A stretch of DNA of 41,458 bases from Allorhizocola rhizosphaerae (GTDB lineage: Bacteria > Actinomycetota > Actinomycetes > Mycobacteriales > Micromonosporaceae). Made by a program: the position numbers and the translations under genes. The stretch covers positions 1 to 41,458 of the forward strand of contig NZ_QJUG01000058.1 in NCBI RefSeq assembly GCF_003426775.1, in the 5' to 3' direction. The notes under the pieces are model-generated. The model ran no database searches, was not told where the DNA came from, and saw only the letters and a program-made list of their open reading frames with translations. This document shows positions 7,130 to 15,876 of this stretch, in pieces (the first letter of the stretch is position 1; each line of letters opens with the position of its first letter).

Positions 7130-8869
7130 TCACGCGCCAATATCCTCGGCGAGGGTCAGCCACTCCTCCTCAAGCGCGGCTCTCTCCTGCGCGAGGTCCC
7201 GCAGGGCCGCGTCGAGCGAGGCCACCTTGCCGTAGTCGGTGGCGTTTTCGGCCATCTCGGCGTGCAAGCGGGCCTCGCGGTCCGCCAGTTTGGATAGCGA
7301 CCGCTCCACGCGAGCCAGATCCTTCTTCGCCTGCCGTGAATCAACGCCCCGTTTGGCGGGCTTCGCGACGGGCTCGACCGGAGTGTCCACAAGGGACAGA
7401 TATTCGTCCACTCCGCCCGGCAGGTGGCGCAGTTTCCCGTCGCCCAGCAGCGCGTAGACCTGGTCGCACACGCGCTCCACCAGGTACCGGTCGTGCGAGG
7501 CGACGATCATCGTGCCCGGCCAGGTGTCGAGCAGGTCCTCCAGCGACGCGAGCGTGTCGGTGTCGAGATCGTTGGTGGGCTCGTCCAGGATCAGCACATT
7601 GGGCTCGGTTGCCAAGAGCCGCAACAGTTGTAGCCGTCGGCGCTCGCCACCCGAGAGATCCGCGACGGGTGTCCACACGCGACGTTCGGTGAACCCGAAA
7701 ACCTCCGCCAGCTGGGCCGCCGACAGCTCCCGATCGCCGAGCCGCACCCGCTTCGCGACCTCCTCCACGGCTTCCAGGAGTCTCTTGGACAAGGGCAGCT
7801 CGCCCAGCTCCTGCGACAGAAACGCGGGCTTGACCGTCTTACCGACAGTGAGACCATCGGTGTGACCCCTGACCAGCAGGCGCAGCAGCGTCGACTTGCC
7901 GGCTCCATTGGCCCCGAGGATCGCGATCCGATCGCCCGGACCGACGTGCCAGGTCACGTTGTCCAGGATCAGCTTCGGCCCGGCGTGCACGGTCACGTCT
8001 TCGAGGTCGTACACCTGCCGCCCCAGCCGGGCCGTGGCGAGCTTCGCGAGCGTGACCTCGTCGCGGGGCGGCGGCACGTCGGCGATGAGCGCGTTGGCCG
8101 CGTCAATGCGGAACTTGGGCTTGGACGTGCGCGCGGGAGCTCCGCGCCGCAGCCACGCGATCTCCTTGCGCAGCAGGTTTTGCCTTCGCGACTCTTTGAC
8201 AAACGCCACGCGCTCGCGTTCCGCACGGGCCAGGGTCCACGCCGCGAAACCGCCCTCATATGCCCGCACCTGCTGGTCGGCGACCTCCCAGATGTGGTCG
8301 CACACCGCGTCGAGGAACCACCGGTCGTGCGTGACCACGGCGAGCGCCCCGCGCCAGCTCTTGTTGAGCCACTCGGCCAGCCAGTTGACCCCCGCGATGT
8401 CCAGATGGTTGGTCGGTTCGTCCAGGATCAGCAGGTCGGACGGGTGCACGAGCAGCGAGGCGAGCGCGATCCGCCGCCGCTCGCCACCCGACATCGGGCC
8501 CACGGGCTGGTCGAGCCCGAGCCCGCGCATGCCAAGCCCGTCAAGGATCTCGCGGATGTCGAACTGCCCGGCCCACTCGTGCTCCTTGTCAAACGTGCCC
8601 AGCACAAGCGAACGCACGGTCAAGGCCGGATCGAAGTCAACGCTCTGCGCGAGCATCGAGACGCGAAGGTCGCGCCGATGGGTGACCCGGCCCGAGTCGG
8701 GCTCCTCCACGCGGGCCAGCATTCGCAGCAGGGTGGACTTGCCCGCGCCGTTGAGGCCGACGACGCCCACCCGGTCGGCCTCATCCAGCCCGGCGGAGAC
8801 CTCGGTCAGCAGCTGGCCCACCGGGCCGTAACCCTTGGCGACCCGGTCGAGATTCACGATGTTTGCCAT
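7130..8869 (-). CDS. ABC-F family ATPase (ribosome-associated type)
   Basis: 579 residues with two ATPase domains and no membrane helices, hence an ABC-F protein. Domain 1 has GLNGAGKST near residue 40, SGGERRR and LLILDEPTNHLD. Domain 2 has GANGAGKST near 320, SGGERRR and VLILDEPTNDLD. The roughly 75-residue inter-domain linker is basic (RRQNLLRKEIAWLRRG). The charged C-terminus (about 510-579, DLARVERSLSKLADREARLHAE) should be a coiled coil. Family members act in the ribosomal E site as translation factors or antibiotic-protection proteins; which applies cannot be told here. It starts 8 bp after ispE and is the last clear member of the pmt-rsmA-ispE operon. That housekeeping position favours a translation role over acquired resistance. 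Confidence 0.93.
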   Translation of the reverse strand: MANIVNLDRVAKGYGPVGQLLTEVSAGLDEADRVGVVGLNGAGKSTLLRMLARVEEPDSGRVTHRRDLRVSMLAQSVDFDPALTVRSLVLGTFDKEHEWAGQFDIREILDGLGMRGLGLDQPVGPMSGGERRRIALASLLVHPSDLLILDEPTNHLDIAGVNWLAEWLNKSWRGALAVVTHDRWFLDAVCDHIWEVADQQVRAYEGGFAAWTLARAERERVAFVKESRRQNLLRKEIAWLRRGAPARTSKPKFRIDAANALIADVPPPRDEVTLAKLATARLGRQVYDLEDVTVHAGPKLILDNVTWHVGPGDRIAILGANGAGKSTLLRLLVRGHTDGLTVGKTVKPAFLSQELGELPLSKRLLEAVEEVAKRVRLGDRELSAAQLAEVFGFTERRVWTPVADLSGGERRRLQLLRLLATEPNVLILDEPTNDLDTDTLASLEDLLDTWPGTMIVASHDRYLVERVCDQVYALLGDGKLRHLPGGVDEYLSLVDTPVEPVAKPAKRGVDSRQAKKDLARVERSLSKLADREARLHAEMAENATDYGKVASLDAALRDLAQERAALEEEWLTLAEDIGA

Positions 8870-8877
8870 ATCGGGAG

Positions 8878-9822
8878 CTAGCCTACGCGCGCGCCTGGGA
8901 CCGGGCCGTGGGCGAGCTGCACTTCGCGGCAGTCGCCATGCTCGCGCACCGCGTCGGCGATCTCGCCCGCGTGCGCCTCGTCATCGGCGAGGAAGACGCA
9001 CGTCGGGCCACTGCCGGAGACCAGCGCGGCGTGCGCCCCGGCATCCCTGCCGGACTGAAGCGTCGTTTCCAGCTGCGGCATGAGGGAGACGGCCGCCGCT
9101 TGAAGATCATTTCCTAGTACCGCGCCCAGCGCCGCCGGATCGCGCTGGCGCAGCGCAGCGAGCAACCCGTCGGTGCTCCCCAGCGGCGCGCCGCCCTTGC
9201 CGGATGCCCGCAGCCGGTCGAGCTCCCGGTAAACGTCCGGAGTGGACAGCCCGCCGGCCGAGAACGCGATCACCCAGTGCCACCTGGTGGCCCGCGCGAG
9301 AACGGGATTGACCGTCTCGCCCCGGCCCGTGCCCAGCGCGGTGCCGCCGTAGAGCAGGAACGGCACGTCGGAGCCGAGCGTCGCGGCGATGTCGGCCAGG
9401 TCGGCGCGGCTGAAACCGGTATCCCACAAGGAATCGCACGCGACCAGGGTGGCGGCGGCATCGGCGGAACCGCCCGCGAGACCGGCCGCGATCGGGATCT
9501 GCTTGCGCAGGTGCAGCCGCGCCTTGGGCTCGACCTTGGCGGCCGCGGCGAGCGCCCGCGCCGCCCGGATCACCAGGTTGCGGTCGTCGAGCTCGATCTC
9601 ACCGACGCCCTCGCCCTGCATGGTGAGCGTGAGCGCGTCGCCCGCGCGGGCGGTGATCTCGTCGTACAGCGAGACGGCGTGATAGACCGTATGCAGTTCG
9701 TGGTATCCGTCCGGGCGCAGCGGCCCGACGCCCAGATGCAGATTGATCTTCGCGGGCACGCGCACCCGCACCGGACCGACGGCCAGCTGCCCGTCCTGGT
9801 CGAGTGCCCACGCCTCTGTCAC
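8878..9822 (-). CDS. ispE: 4-diphosphocytidyl-2-C-methyl-D-erythritol kinase
   Basis: A 314-residue GHMP-family kinase of the MEP isoprenoid pathway that phosphorylates CDP-ME at the 2-hydroxyl. Seen: [24 protein letters not shown] at about 18-41, the IspE signature with the catalytic-lysine region, then the GHMP ATP-binding loop [18 protein letters not shown] at about 108-125, and a C-terminal GSGPTCVFL motif. The ATG at 9822 overlaps the rsmA TGA (ATGA), so it is translationally coupled to rsmA. The first 15 residues before the conserved VRVPAKIN block are an extension compared with many homologues. Confidence 0.96.
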   Translation of the reverse strand: MTEAWALDQDGQLAVGPVRVRVPAKINLHLGVGPLRPDGYHELHTVYHAVSLYDEITARAGDALTLTMQGEGVGEIELDDRNLVIRAARALAAAAKVEPKARLHLRKQIPIAAGLAGGSADAAATLVACDSLWDTGFSRADLADIAATLGSDVPFLLYGGTALGTGRGETVNPVLARATRWHWVIAFSAGGLSTPDVYRELDRLRASGKGGAPLGSTDGLLAALRQRDPAALGAVLGNDLQAAAVSLMPQLETTLQSGRDAGAHAALVSGSGPTCVFLADDEAHAGEIADAVREHGDCREVQLAHGPVPGARVG

Positions 9823-10649
9823 CGCAAAAGCCTAACCCTGGCAAGATCAGTGAAGTCAGCCACGTCCAGCTGTTCGCCGCGCGCACCGGGATCGATGCCC
9901 GCCTGGCGCAGCAGCCGTTCGGCCTCGGCCGCGCCGCCCGCCCACCCGGCCAGCGCGGCGCGCAGGGTCTTGCGCCGCTGGGCGAACGCCGCGTCGATCA
10001 CCTCGAACACCGCCTTGCGCGGCACGTCCGAAGCAGGCGGCTCCCGCCGGGCGAACGCGACCAATCCACTGTCCACATTGGGCACCGGCCAGAACACCGC
10101 GGGCGGGACGCGCCCGGCCAGGCGGGCGTCGGCGTGCCAGGCGAGCTTCACGCTCGGTACACCATAAATTCGGGAACCAGGCTTGGCGGTCAGCCGGTCG
10201 GCGACCTCTTTCTGGACCATCACCAGGCCTTGGCGGATCGTCGGCAGCGCGGCCAGCAGGTGCAGGATCACCGGCACCGCCACGTTGTAGGGCAGGTTGG
10301 ACACGAGCGCGGTGGGCGCGGGATCGAGGCCGTCCACCTTGAGCGCGTCGACGTTGTGCACGGTCAGATTGGCCGGATGGCCGCACGTCTCACCCAATGC
10401 CGTGGCCAGCTTGGCGTCGATCTCCACCGCGTGCACATGCCGCGCGACCGGCAACAGCCCCAGCGTGAGCGAGCCCAGGCCCGGACCCACCTCGACCACG
10501 ACATCGTCTTCGCGCAACGAGGCCGCGGACACGATGCGGCGGATCGTGTTCGGGTCGTGCAGGAAGTTCTGCCCGCGCTTCTTTGTCGGCGCGACGCCCA
10601 GCCGCTCGGCCAGTTCCCGGATCTCGGCGGGGCCGAGCAGCTTGGTCAT
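9819..10649 (-). CDS. rsmA: 16S rRNA (adenine1518-N6/adenine1519-N6)-dimethyltransferase
   Basis: 276 residues; also called KsgA. It dimethylates two adjacent adenines in the 3' hairpin of 16S rRNA late in 30S assembly. Seen: [18 protein letters not shown] near the N-terminus, the SAM motif [15 protein letters not shown] at about 53-67, the acidic VEIDAKLA, and the [10 protein letters not shown] catalytic loop (NLPY) at about 120. The ATG at 10649 is 4 bp after the mannosyltransferase stop, and the stop overlaps the ispE start, which places it mid-operon. The rsmA-ispE pairing is widely conserved in actinobacteria. Confidence 0.96.
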   Translation of the reverse strand: MTKLLGPAEIRELAERLGVAPTKKRGQNFLHDPNTIRRIVSAASLREDDVVVEVGPGLGSLTLGLLPVARHVHAVEIDAKLATALGETCGHPANLTVHNVDALKVDGLDPAPTALVSNLPYNVAVPVILHLLAALPTIRQGLVMVQKEVADRLTAKPGSRIYGVPSVKLAWHADARLAGRVPPAVFWPVPNVDSGLVAFARREPPASDVPRKAVFEVIDAAFAQRRKTLRAALAGWAGGAAEAERLLRQAGIDPGARGEQLDVADFTDLARVRLLR

Positions 10650-10653
10650 GAAG

Positions 10654-12177
10654 TCAGATCCACAGCCGGCCCAGCCACATGCGCCGGCTCCAGTCCGTGG
10701 TTGGGATCGACTCGCCCGCGAAGATCGGATAGAAGTAGGCGAAGTTGAGCGCCACCAGCAACACGAACAGGCCCAGGATGACCGTGCCCGTCATCAGCCG
10801 CGACTCGTCGTGCAGCGCGCCTCGGGGCGAGGTCATGATCGCGCCCAGCACATAGACCACGGCGAGGATGAGGAACGGCTCGATCGGGATGGCGTAGAAG
10901 TAGAACATCGTGCGGTTGTCGAAGTAGAACCACGGCAGGTACGTGAACGCGATCATGAGCAGGATGGCGCCCGCCCGCCAGTCGCGCCGGGCGACGCCGA
11001 ACCAGATCGTCGCCACGATCGCCGGAATGAAGCTCCACCACAGCAGCGGCGTGCCCAGCAGCACGACCTCGGCCGAGCAGGCGGCCGCGCCGCACGGCAG
11101 CGTGTTGACGAAGAAGAACACGACAGGACGGCCCAGCAGCAGCCACTGCCAGGGGCGCGACTGGTAGGGATGGGTGGCGTCGAGCCCATTGTGGAACTTG
11201 AACGCTTCCTCGTGGTAGTGCCAGAGATTCTGCAGCGCGCCCAGGATCGGGACTTCGTTGCCGCCCGTGTCGCGGGTCCAGTGCCGGAAGTAGCCGGTGT
11301 CGGAGAGGAACCAGCCGGTCCACGTCGCCAGGTACACCCCGATGATGATCACTGGGAACAGGACCAGCCAGCCGAGCTCGTCGAGGATGGTGTCGATCAC
11401 GGGCTCGCGCACCCCGGCCGTGCGGCGGGCGCCGATCTCCCACCACACGATGAGGATCAGGAACGCCGGCACGACGAACAGCGCGCTCCACTTCACGCCC
11501 GTGGCGCAGCCGAGCAGCGCGGCCGACGCCAGGCGCCACCACGGCACGGCAAACGGGGGCCGGTGCGAGCGGCCCCGCTTGGCCGGATCGCCGCCGGACG
11601 CGATGAACATGGCCCAGCGCCGCCTGCGCTGATCGCGGTCGAGCAGCAGCGCGCCGAACGCGGCCAGGATGAAGAACATGAGGAAGATGTCGAGCAGCGC
11701 GCTGCGCGACAGCACGAAGTGCGCGCCGTCGAACGTCATCAGCAGGCCGGCGGCACAGCCGAGCACGGTCGAGCCGAACAGCCGCCGGGCGATCCGCGTG
11801 ATCATGAGCACAGACAGGATGCCCGCGACGGCCGCGCCGATCCGCCAGCCCAGCGTGTCGTAGCCGAACGCCTTGATGCCGAACGCGATCATCCACTTGC
11901 CCAGCGGCGGGTGCACCACATAACCCGGGGAGTTGTTCTTCTCGTCCCACTCGACGAGGTGGGTGAGCATGTCATACGCGTCGTTGGCGTAATAGACCTC
12001 GTCGAATATCTCCTGATTGGGGTGGCGGATGTTAATCAGGCGAAGCGCACTTGCGATGAATGTGACAAGCAGGGCCCACAGCCACGAATACGGGTCGAAG
12101 CGCCGATCGAGGGGTGCCAGCCGCTCCTGAACCGCGGCCATCACGCTCGACTTCACTGGGGTCGCCGTAGTCGTCAC
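10654..12177 (-). CDS. pmt: Polyprenyl-phosphate-mannose protein O-mannosyltransferase (GT39/PMT)
   Basis: About 507 residues. It transfers mannose from polyprenyl-phosphate mannose to Ser/Thr of proteins as they are exported. Seen: the N-terminal loop with the acidic pair [15 protein letters not shown], the [14 protein letters not shown] motif, and about ten hydrophobic helices. Near the end is [24 protein letters not shown], typical of actinobacterial Pmt. I start at GTG 12177 ([11 protein letters not shown]); ATG 12213 (MCHLASQ) is an equally open alternative. Neither has a clear Shine-Dalgarno, and the upstream start would leave almost no promoter room against divergent rsmI. Pmt beside rsmI matches the mycobacterial order. 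It heads the minus-strand operon leading into rsmA. Confidence 0.93.
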   Translation of the reverse strand: MTTTATPVKSSVMAAVQERLAPLDRRFDPYSWLWALLVTFIASALRLINIRHPNQEIFDEVYYANDAYDMLTHLVEWDEKNNSPGYVVHPPLGKWMIAFGIKAFGYDTLGWRIGAAVAGILSVLMITRIARRLFGSTVLGCAAGLLMTFDGAHFVLSRSALLDIFLMFFILAAFGALLLDRDQRRRRWAMFIASGGDPAKRGRSHRPPFAVPWWRLASAALLGCATGVKWSALFVVPAFLILIVWWEIGARRTAGVREPVIDTILDELGWLVLFPVIIIGVYLATWTGWFLSDTGYFRHWTRDTGGNEVPILGALQNLWHYHEEAFKFHNGLDATHPYQSRPWQWLLLGRPVVFFFVNTLPCGAAACSAEVVLLGTPLLWWSFIPAIVATIWFGVARRDWRAGAILLMIAFTYLPWFYFDNRTMFYFYAIPIEPFLILAVVYVLGAIMTSPRGALHDESRLMTGTVILGLFVLLVALNFAYFYPIFAGESIPTTDWSRRMWLGRLWI

Positions 12178-12229
12178 GGCTTGGATCGTAGTCTGCGAAG
12201 CTAGGTGACACATCTATGTGGGAGTCTTC

Positions 12230-13033
12230 ATGCTCGTACTCTGCGGCGCGCCGCTCGGAAACCCGGCCGACGCGTCCGCCCGGCTGCGCGAGGTGCTCGC
12301 CACGGCCGGCATCGTGGCCGCCGAGGACACGCGCCGGCTGACCCGGCTCGCCCACGACCTCGACATCACCATCACCGGGCGGGTCGTGTCGTATTTCGAG
12401 GGCAACGAGCAGGCGCGAACCGGGGGTTTAGTGGAAGCGCTCAAGGACGGCACCACCGTAGCGTTGATCACGGATGGTGGCATGCCCAGTGTGAGCGACC
12501 CCGGATTCCGACTCGTCGCGGCCGCCGTCGAGGCGGGCATCCCGGTGACGTCCGTGCCCGGCCCCAGCGCGGTGACGACCGCGCTCGCGCTGTCGGGCCT
12601 GCCGCCTGATCGCTTCATCTTCGAGGGCTTCCTGCCGCGCAAGCCGGGTGCTCGCCGGGCTCATTTGCAGGGCCTGGCAAGCGAGCCCCGCACGATGGTG
12701 TTCTTCGAGGCGACGCATCGGATCGCGGACACGCTCGACGACATGGCCGCGGCCTTCGGGCCCGACCGGCGGGCGGCCCTGTGCCGGGAGCTCACGAAGA
12801 CGTACGAGGAGGTCGTCCGGGGTGCGCTCAGCGAACTGCCGCGCGAAGTCAAGGGAGAGATCACGCTGGTCGTCGCCGGAGCGTCCCCCCGGCGCCCCGA
12901 CGACGACCAGCTGCGGGCCGAGATCGCGGCACTCCTGGAGGAGGGAGTGTCCAAACGCGACGCCGCCCTGCGCGTGGCGGAGCAGCACGGGCTGTCCAAA
13001 CGCGATACCTACCGGCTTACCGTCTCGGGGTGA
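12230..13033 (+). CDS. rsmI: 16S rRNA (cytidine1402-2'-O)-methyltransferase
   Basis: A 267-residue SAM-dependent enzyme of the tetrapyrrole-methylase fold that modifies C1402 in the decoding centre. Seen: LCGAPLGNPADASARLREVL, VAAEDTRRLTRLAHDL, VALITDGGMPSVSDPGFRLV and VTSVPGPSAVTTALALSGLP, the four RsmI signature blocks, then FEGFLPRK and the FFEATHRIADTL region. ATG 12230 is chosen because GGGAG (12220-12224) lies 5 bases upstream; the in-frame GTG at 12218 has no such site. It is divergent from pmt, and its stop lies 8 bp from the convergent tatD stop. Confidence 0.95.
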   Translation: MLVLCGAPLGNPADASARLREVLATAGIVAAEDTRRLTRLAHDLDITITGRVVSYFEGNEQARTGGLVEALKDGTTVALITDGGMPSVSDPGFRLVAAAVEAGIPVTSVPGPSAVTTALALSGLPPDRFIFEGFLPRKPGARRAHLQGLASEPRTMVFFEATHRIADTLDDMAAAFGPDRRAALCRELTKTYEEVVRGALSELPREVKGEITLVVAGASPRRPDDDQLRAEIAALLEEGVSKRDAALRVAEQHGLSKRDTYRLTVSG

Positions 13034-13041
13034 ACGAGGCG

Positions 13042-13860
13042 TCACCATGGGCCGAACAGCCGCTCTCCGTTCGACGAGATCGCCTGGCACATCTCGTCGA
13101 GCGGCACGCCCTTGACCCCGGCGAGCGCGCGCACCGTCACCGGGATCAGATAGGAGGCGTTGGGCCGCCCGCGATAAGGCATCGGGGTCAGATACGGCGC
13201 ATCGGTCTCCACGAGAATATTTTCCAGGGGGGTACGCAGTGCGGCCTCGCGCAACTGGGGAGCGTTCTTGAACGTGACCGTCCCGGCGAAGCTCAGCGTG
13301 AAACCGCGCCGCACGCACTCGGCGGCGAAGTCGGCGTCGCCCGAGAAGCAGTGCATGACGACATCGCCCGGTGCGCCTTCGTCGTCGATGACGCGCAAGA
13401 TGTCGGCGTGTGCGTCCCGATCGTGCACGACCAATGGCTTGCCCACCCGCTTGGCGAGTGCGATGTGCGCGCGGAAGCTGTGCTCCTGCGCTGCTCGCCC
13501 GTCCGGCTGGGTGCGAAAATGGTCCAGCCCCGTCTCGCCGATCCCGCGCACCCGCTCGTGCCCCGCCAGCTCGGCGATCCGGCCCAGCGCGGCGTCCACA
13601 TCGGACTGTCTCGGTGCGTCGTTCGGATGCAGCGCAACGGTCGCGACCACCGCCTTGTGCGCGGTGGCAAGCGAAACGGCCCACTGCGACGACCCCACGT
13701 CGACGCCCACCTGCACGAGCCGGTCCACCCCCACCTTCGCGGCCGCCTCGATCTGCCGCGCCACATCCCACTCCACGATGTCCAGGTGCGTGTGGCTGTC
13801 GAGCACCGGCGACGGCAACGCCTCCGGCTCAGGCGGCAATCCCTCGGGTATCACCCCCAC
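13042..13860 (-). CDS. tatD: TatD-family metal-dependent DNase/hydrolase
   Basis: About 272 residues of the amidohydrolase fold. Metal ligands visible: the N-terminal DSHTHLD, the glutamate in IGETGLDHF, the histidine in PLVVHDRDAH, the histidine in VVMHCFSGD and the aspartate in ILVETDAPYLTP. The family acts as a 3'-5' exonuclease or deoxyribonuclease. The start is uncertain: GTG 13860 (VGVIPEGLPPEPE) is used here, with GTG 13854 and an upstream TTG at 13926 also open. In related genomes metG, tatD, rpfB, rsmA and ispE usually lie together; here no rpfB is present and tatD is split from rsmA by pmt and rsmI. Confidence 0.92.
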   Translation of the reverse strand: MGVIPEGLPPEPEALPSPVLDSHTHLDIVEWDVARQIEAAAKVGVDRLVQVGVDVGSSQWAVSLATAHKAVVATVALHPNDAPRQSDVDAALGRIAELAGHERVRGIGETGLDHFRTQPDGRAAQEHSFRAHIALAKRVGKPLVVHDRDAHADILRVIDDEGAPGDVVMHCFSGDADFAAECVRRGFTLSFAGTVTFKNAPQLREAALRTPLENILVETDAPYLTPMPYRGRPNASYLIPVTVRALAGVKGVPLDEMCQAISSNGERLFGPW

Positions 13861-13996
13861 ATGATCCCACCACCGACGCGGACGACGGGACCGATCCGGC
13901 TCAGCGCGATCGCCGATTCGGAGCAATGTAGACTTTCCCGCCGTTCGACCTGTGCAAGGTGAAGATCAGGCACCGTACCCTCATTCGGGAGAACCC

Positions 13997-14518
13997 GTGC
14001 ACTTCCGCTCGCTGGACGATCCGGTCCGCGCATGCATGGTCCAGGAGCTCGACGCGGACATCGCGGCCGGTCGCGTCTATCTGAGCCGCCGGCTCACCGA
14101 GACCGGAGCCGCACGCTGGCCGGCCCTGCTGCACGAGGCACTTTCCCAAGGCACCCCGGCATCATTGGCCGCCGCCCTGCGCGCCGAAGGGTTGTTACAC
14201 ACGTCGGAATCCAAGCGCCGCAACGGTCGCGTCTTCATCAGCGACGTCCCCGAATCGGCCGCGCTTACCCTGGCGGAAGGTGAATACAACAGATTCTATA
14301 TCCGTGGGGTCTGCATGCGCGCCATAGCGGAAGGCCGCAAGGTCACGGTTTACCGGGCCAAGGCCGTCCCCGTGCCCCGATCCTCGTCCGAGGCCCTCAT
14401 CGGCACCACTGTCGATCCGGCCGCACTGCTTGAAGATCTCCGCGGCAACCCCGGCAGCGGATCGAAGCTCGGCATCCCACCCGGCCCCAACTCGGGGGTC
14501 AGCGTGTTCATCGGGTAG
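13997..14518 (+). CDS. Conserved hypothetical protein (actinobacterial, 173 aa)
   Basis: GTG 13997 follows GGGAG with good spacing and gives VHFRSLDDPVRACMVQELD. No signal peptide or membrane helix is present. The N-terminal half is helical and basic (AGRVYLSRRLTETGAARW), the middle has ESKRRNGRVFISDVPE then LAEGEYNRFYIRGVCMRA, and the end is the glycine-rich LGIPPGPNSGVSVFI. From memory, proteins with this same ending recur in actinobacteria and some of their phages, but I know of no assigned function and do not infer one. The gene is divergent from tatD with about 136 bp between starts. Composition is like the neighbours. Confidence 0.8.
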   Translation: MHFRSLDDPVRACMVQELDADIAAGRVYLSRRLTETGAARWPALLHEALSQGTPASLAAALRAEGLLHTSESKRRNGRVFISDVPESAALTLAEGEYNRFYIRGVCMRAIAEGRKVTVYRAKAVPVPRSSSEALIGTTVDPAALLEDLRGNPGSGSKLGIPPGPNSGVSVFIG

Positions 14519-14715
14519 CGAGCGCGGGCATGTTCCAGCCGCCCGCGAGCCGTGACGGGTGGACGTTCCCGCCGCCGGCGGCACGATCAGAGGACCTTCA
14601 GGCCCGGGACGATGGCACGCGCTCAACTGTCGGCGGAAAACGGCACGGTTGCCGGCGGGCATCGGACGCCGCGTGTTCAGCGGATGTTCACATTGTCGGC
14701 TTACCGTTACACAGC

Positions 14716-15876
14716 GTGACGCTCATCAATGAGATCGTGACCACGACGGTGGTCGTCGACGGGGTGTCGTATCCGGCCGAGCCCGTCGCGGGGGGCGCGG
14801 CATACGAGGTGTTCAGCGAGGTGCCCGCGCCCGGTTTCCTGCGCATGCTGGCACCCGGCCGCTGGCCCTATCACCGCTTCGTCCCGTCAGAGGAGACGGG
14901 CGTCGAGACCGTCCTGCGCGCACCGGTGCGCCGGGGCATGAGCTGGGAGTCTATCCACAGGCTGAGCCAGAGCCCGCCGCGCGACGCCGCGAGCGCCGAG
15001 TTGGTCGCGGGCGTGCGCGCGACCGCCACCGTGCGGCGCGGCACCCGCATGGTCAAGCCGCTCACCGCGCGCGGTGTGACGGCCGTGCTCAAAGGCCACC
15101 TGCCGCATGGGTTTTGCTACCGCGAGTGGGACGTCGCCCACCTGCGCACACCGCTGGAACAGTCCATCCTGACCGGCGACGCGGCCGGCGAGGCGGCCTA
15201 CCTGCTGCGCTGGCGGGCCATCGATCCGAGCGACTACCACGTCCCGACCGGCCCGGCGATCGCGGGCCTGGTGGCCATGCCACCACACGACCGGGTCGGC
15301 GCGCCCGTGCTGGGCACCGGCTTCACGCCGAGCGCCGCCGAGCTGATCCCCGAGTGGATCACGGCGGACTTTGCCAACCTGCCGCTGCCGGCAAACGCCG
15401 CTCTGGTCGCCTATGCGGCCGACGGGACGGAGATTGTGTTGTACGCCTTCCAGCCCGAGCAGCGTGGCTGGGTGCGGATGGTCGGTCCGCAATGGCGGCA
15501 CCTGGCACCCGACGACCGCGAATACGTGCCGATTCCCCCGGGCGAGCAGAGCTCCCGCCTCGTGGGCATGTTTCGCGGGGAGGAATACGACGCGGTGGCC
15601 GACCCGCCCGACGAGTTCCGCGTGCTGGCGATGAACCGGGCCGCGCGCTATCCGGTCGAGTCGCTGCTGCGGCGCACCCGCTATGCCCGCTGGCGCGGGG
15701 CACTGGCCACCGTGCTCACGCAGGAGTCGTCGTGGACGCGGCTGCGCCTGTGCCGGCCCGACCCGGCCAACGTGGCCGCGCTCGGCGCCCAGTGCTATGA
15801 GCGCGGCGTCTATGAGGTGTGGGCGCCCACCAATGAGGTGGACACCCACACCGCTAACCTCAACTACTCAGTCTAG
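14716..15876 (+). CDS. Uncharacterised protein, 386 aa
   Basis: Open from GTG 14716 ([16 protein letters not shown]). The frame extends 62 codons further upstream, but those residues are low-complexity and look non-coding. No membrane helix or signal peptide is seen. The protein looks like alternating beta/alpha soluble sequence with a repeated [21 protein letters not shown]-type layout in the middle and many Arg/Trp pairs near the end. I do not recognise a family. No Shine-Dalgarno precedes the GTG, so the start is provisional. Its last 17 bases overlap the 3' end of convergent metG. Confidence 0.75.
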   Translation: MTLINEIVTTTVVVDGVSYPAEPVAGGAAYEVFSEVPAPGFLRMLAPGRWPYHRFVPSEETGVETVLRAPVRRGMSWESIHRLSQSPPRDAASAELVAGVRATATVRRGTRMVKPLTARGVTAVLKGHLPHGFCYREWDVAHLRTPLEQSILTGDAAGEAAYLLRWRAIDPSDYHVPTGPAIAGLVAMPPHDRVGAPVLGTGFTPSAAELIPEWITADFANLPLPANAALVAYAADGTEIVLYAFQPEQRGWVRMVGPQWRHLAPDDREYVPIPPGEQSSRLVGMFRGEEYDAVADPPDEFRVLAMNRAARYPVESLLRRTRYARWRGALATVLTQESSWTRLRLCRPDPANVAALGAQCYERGVYEVWAPTNEVDTHTANLNYSV

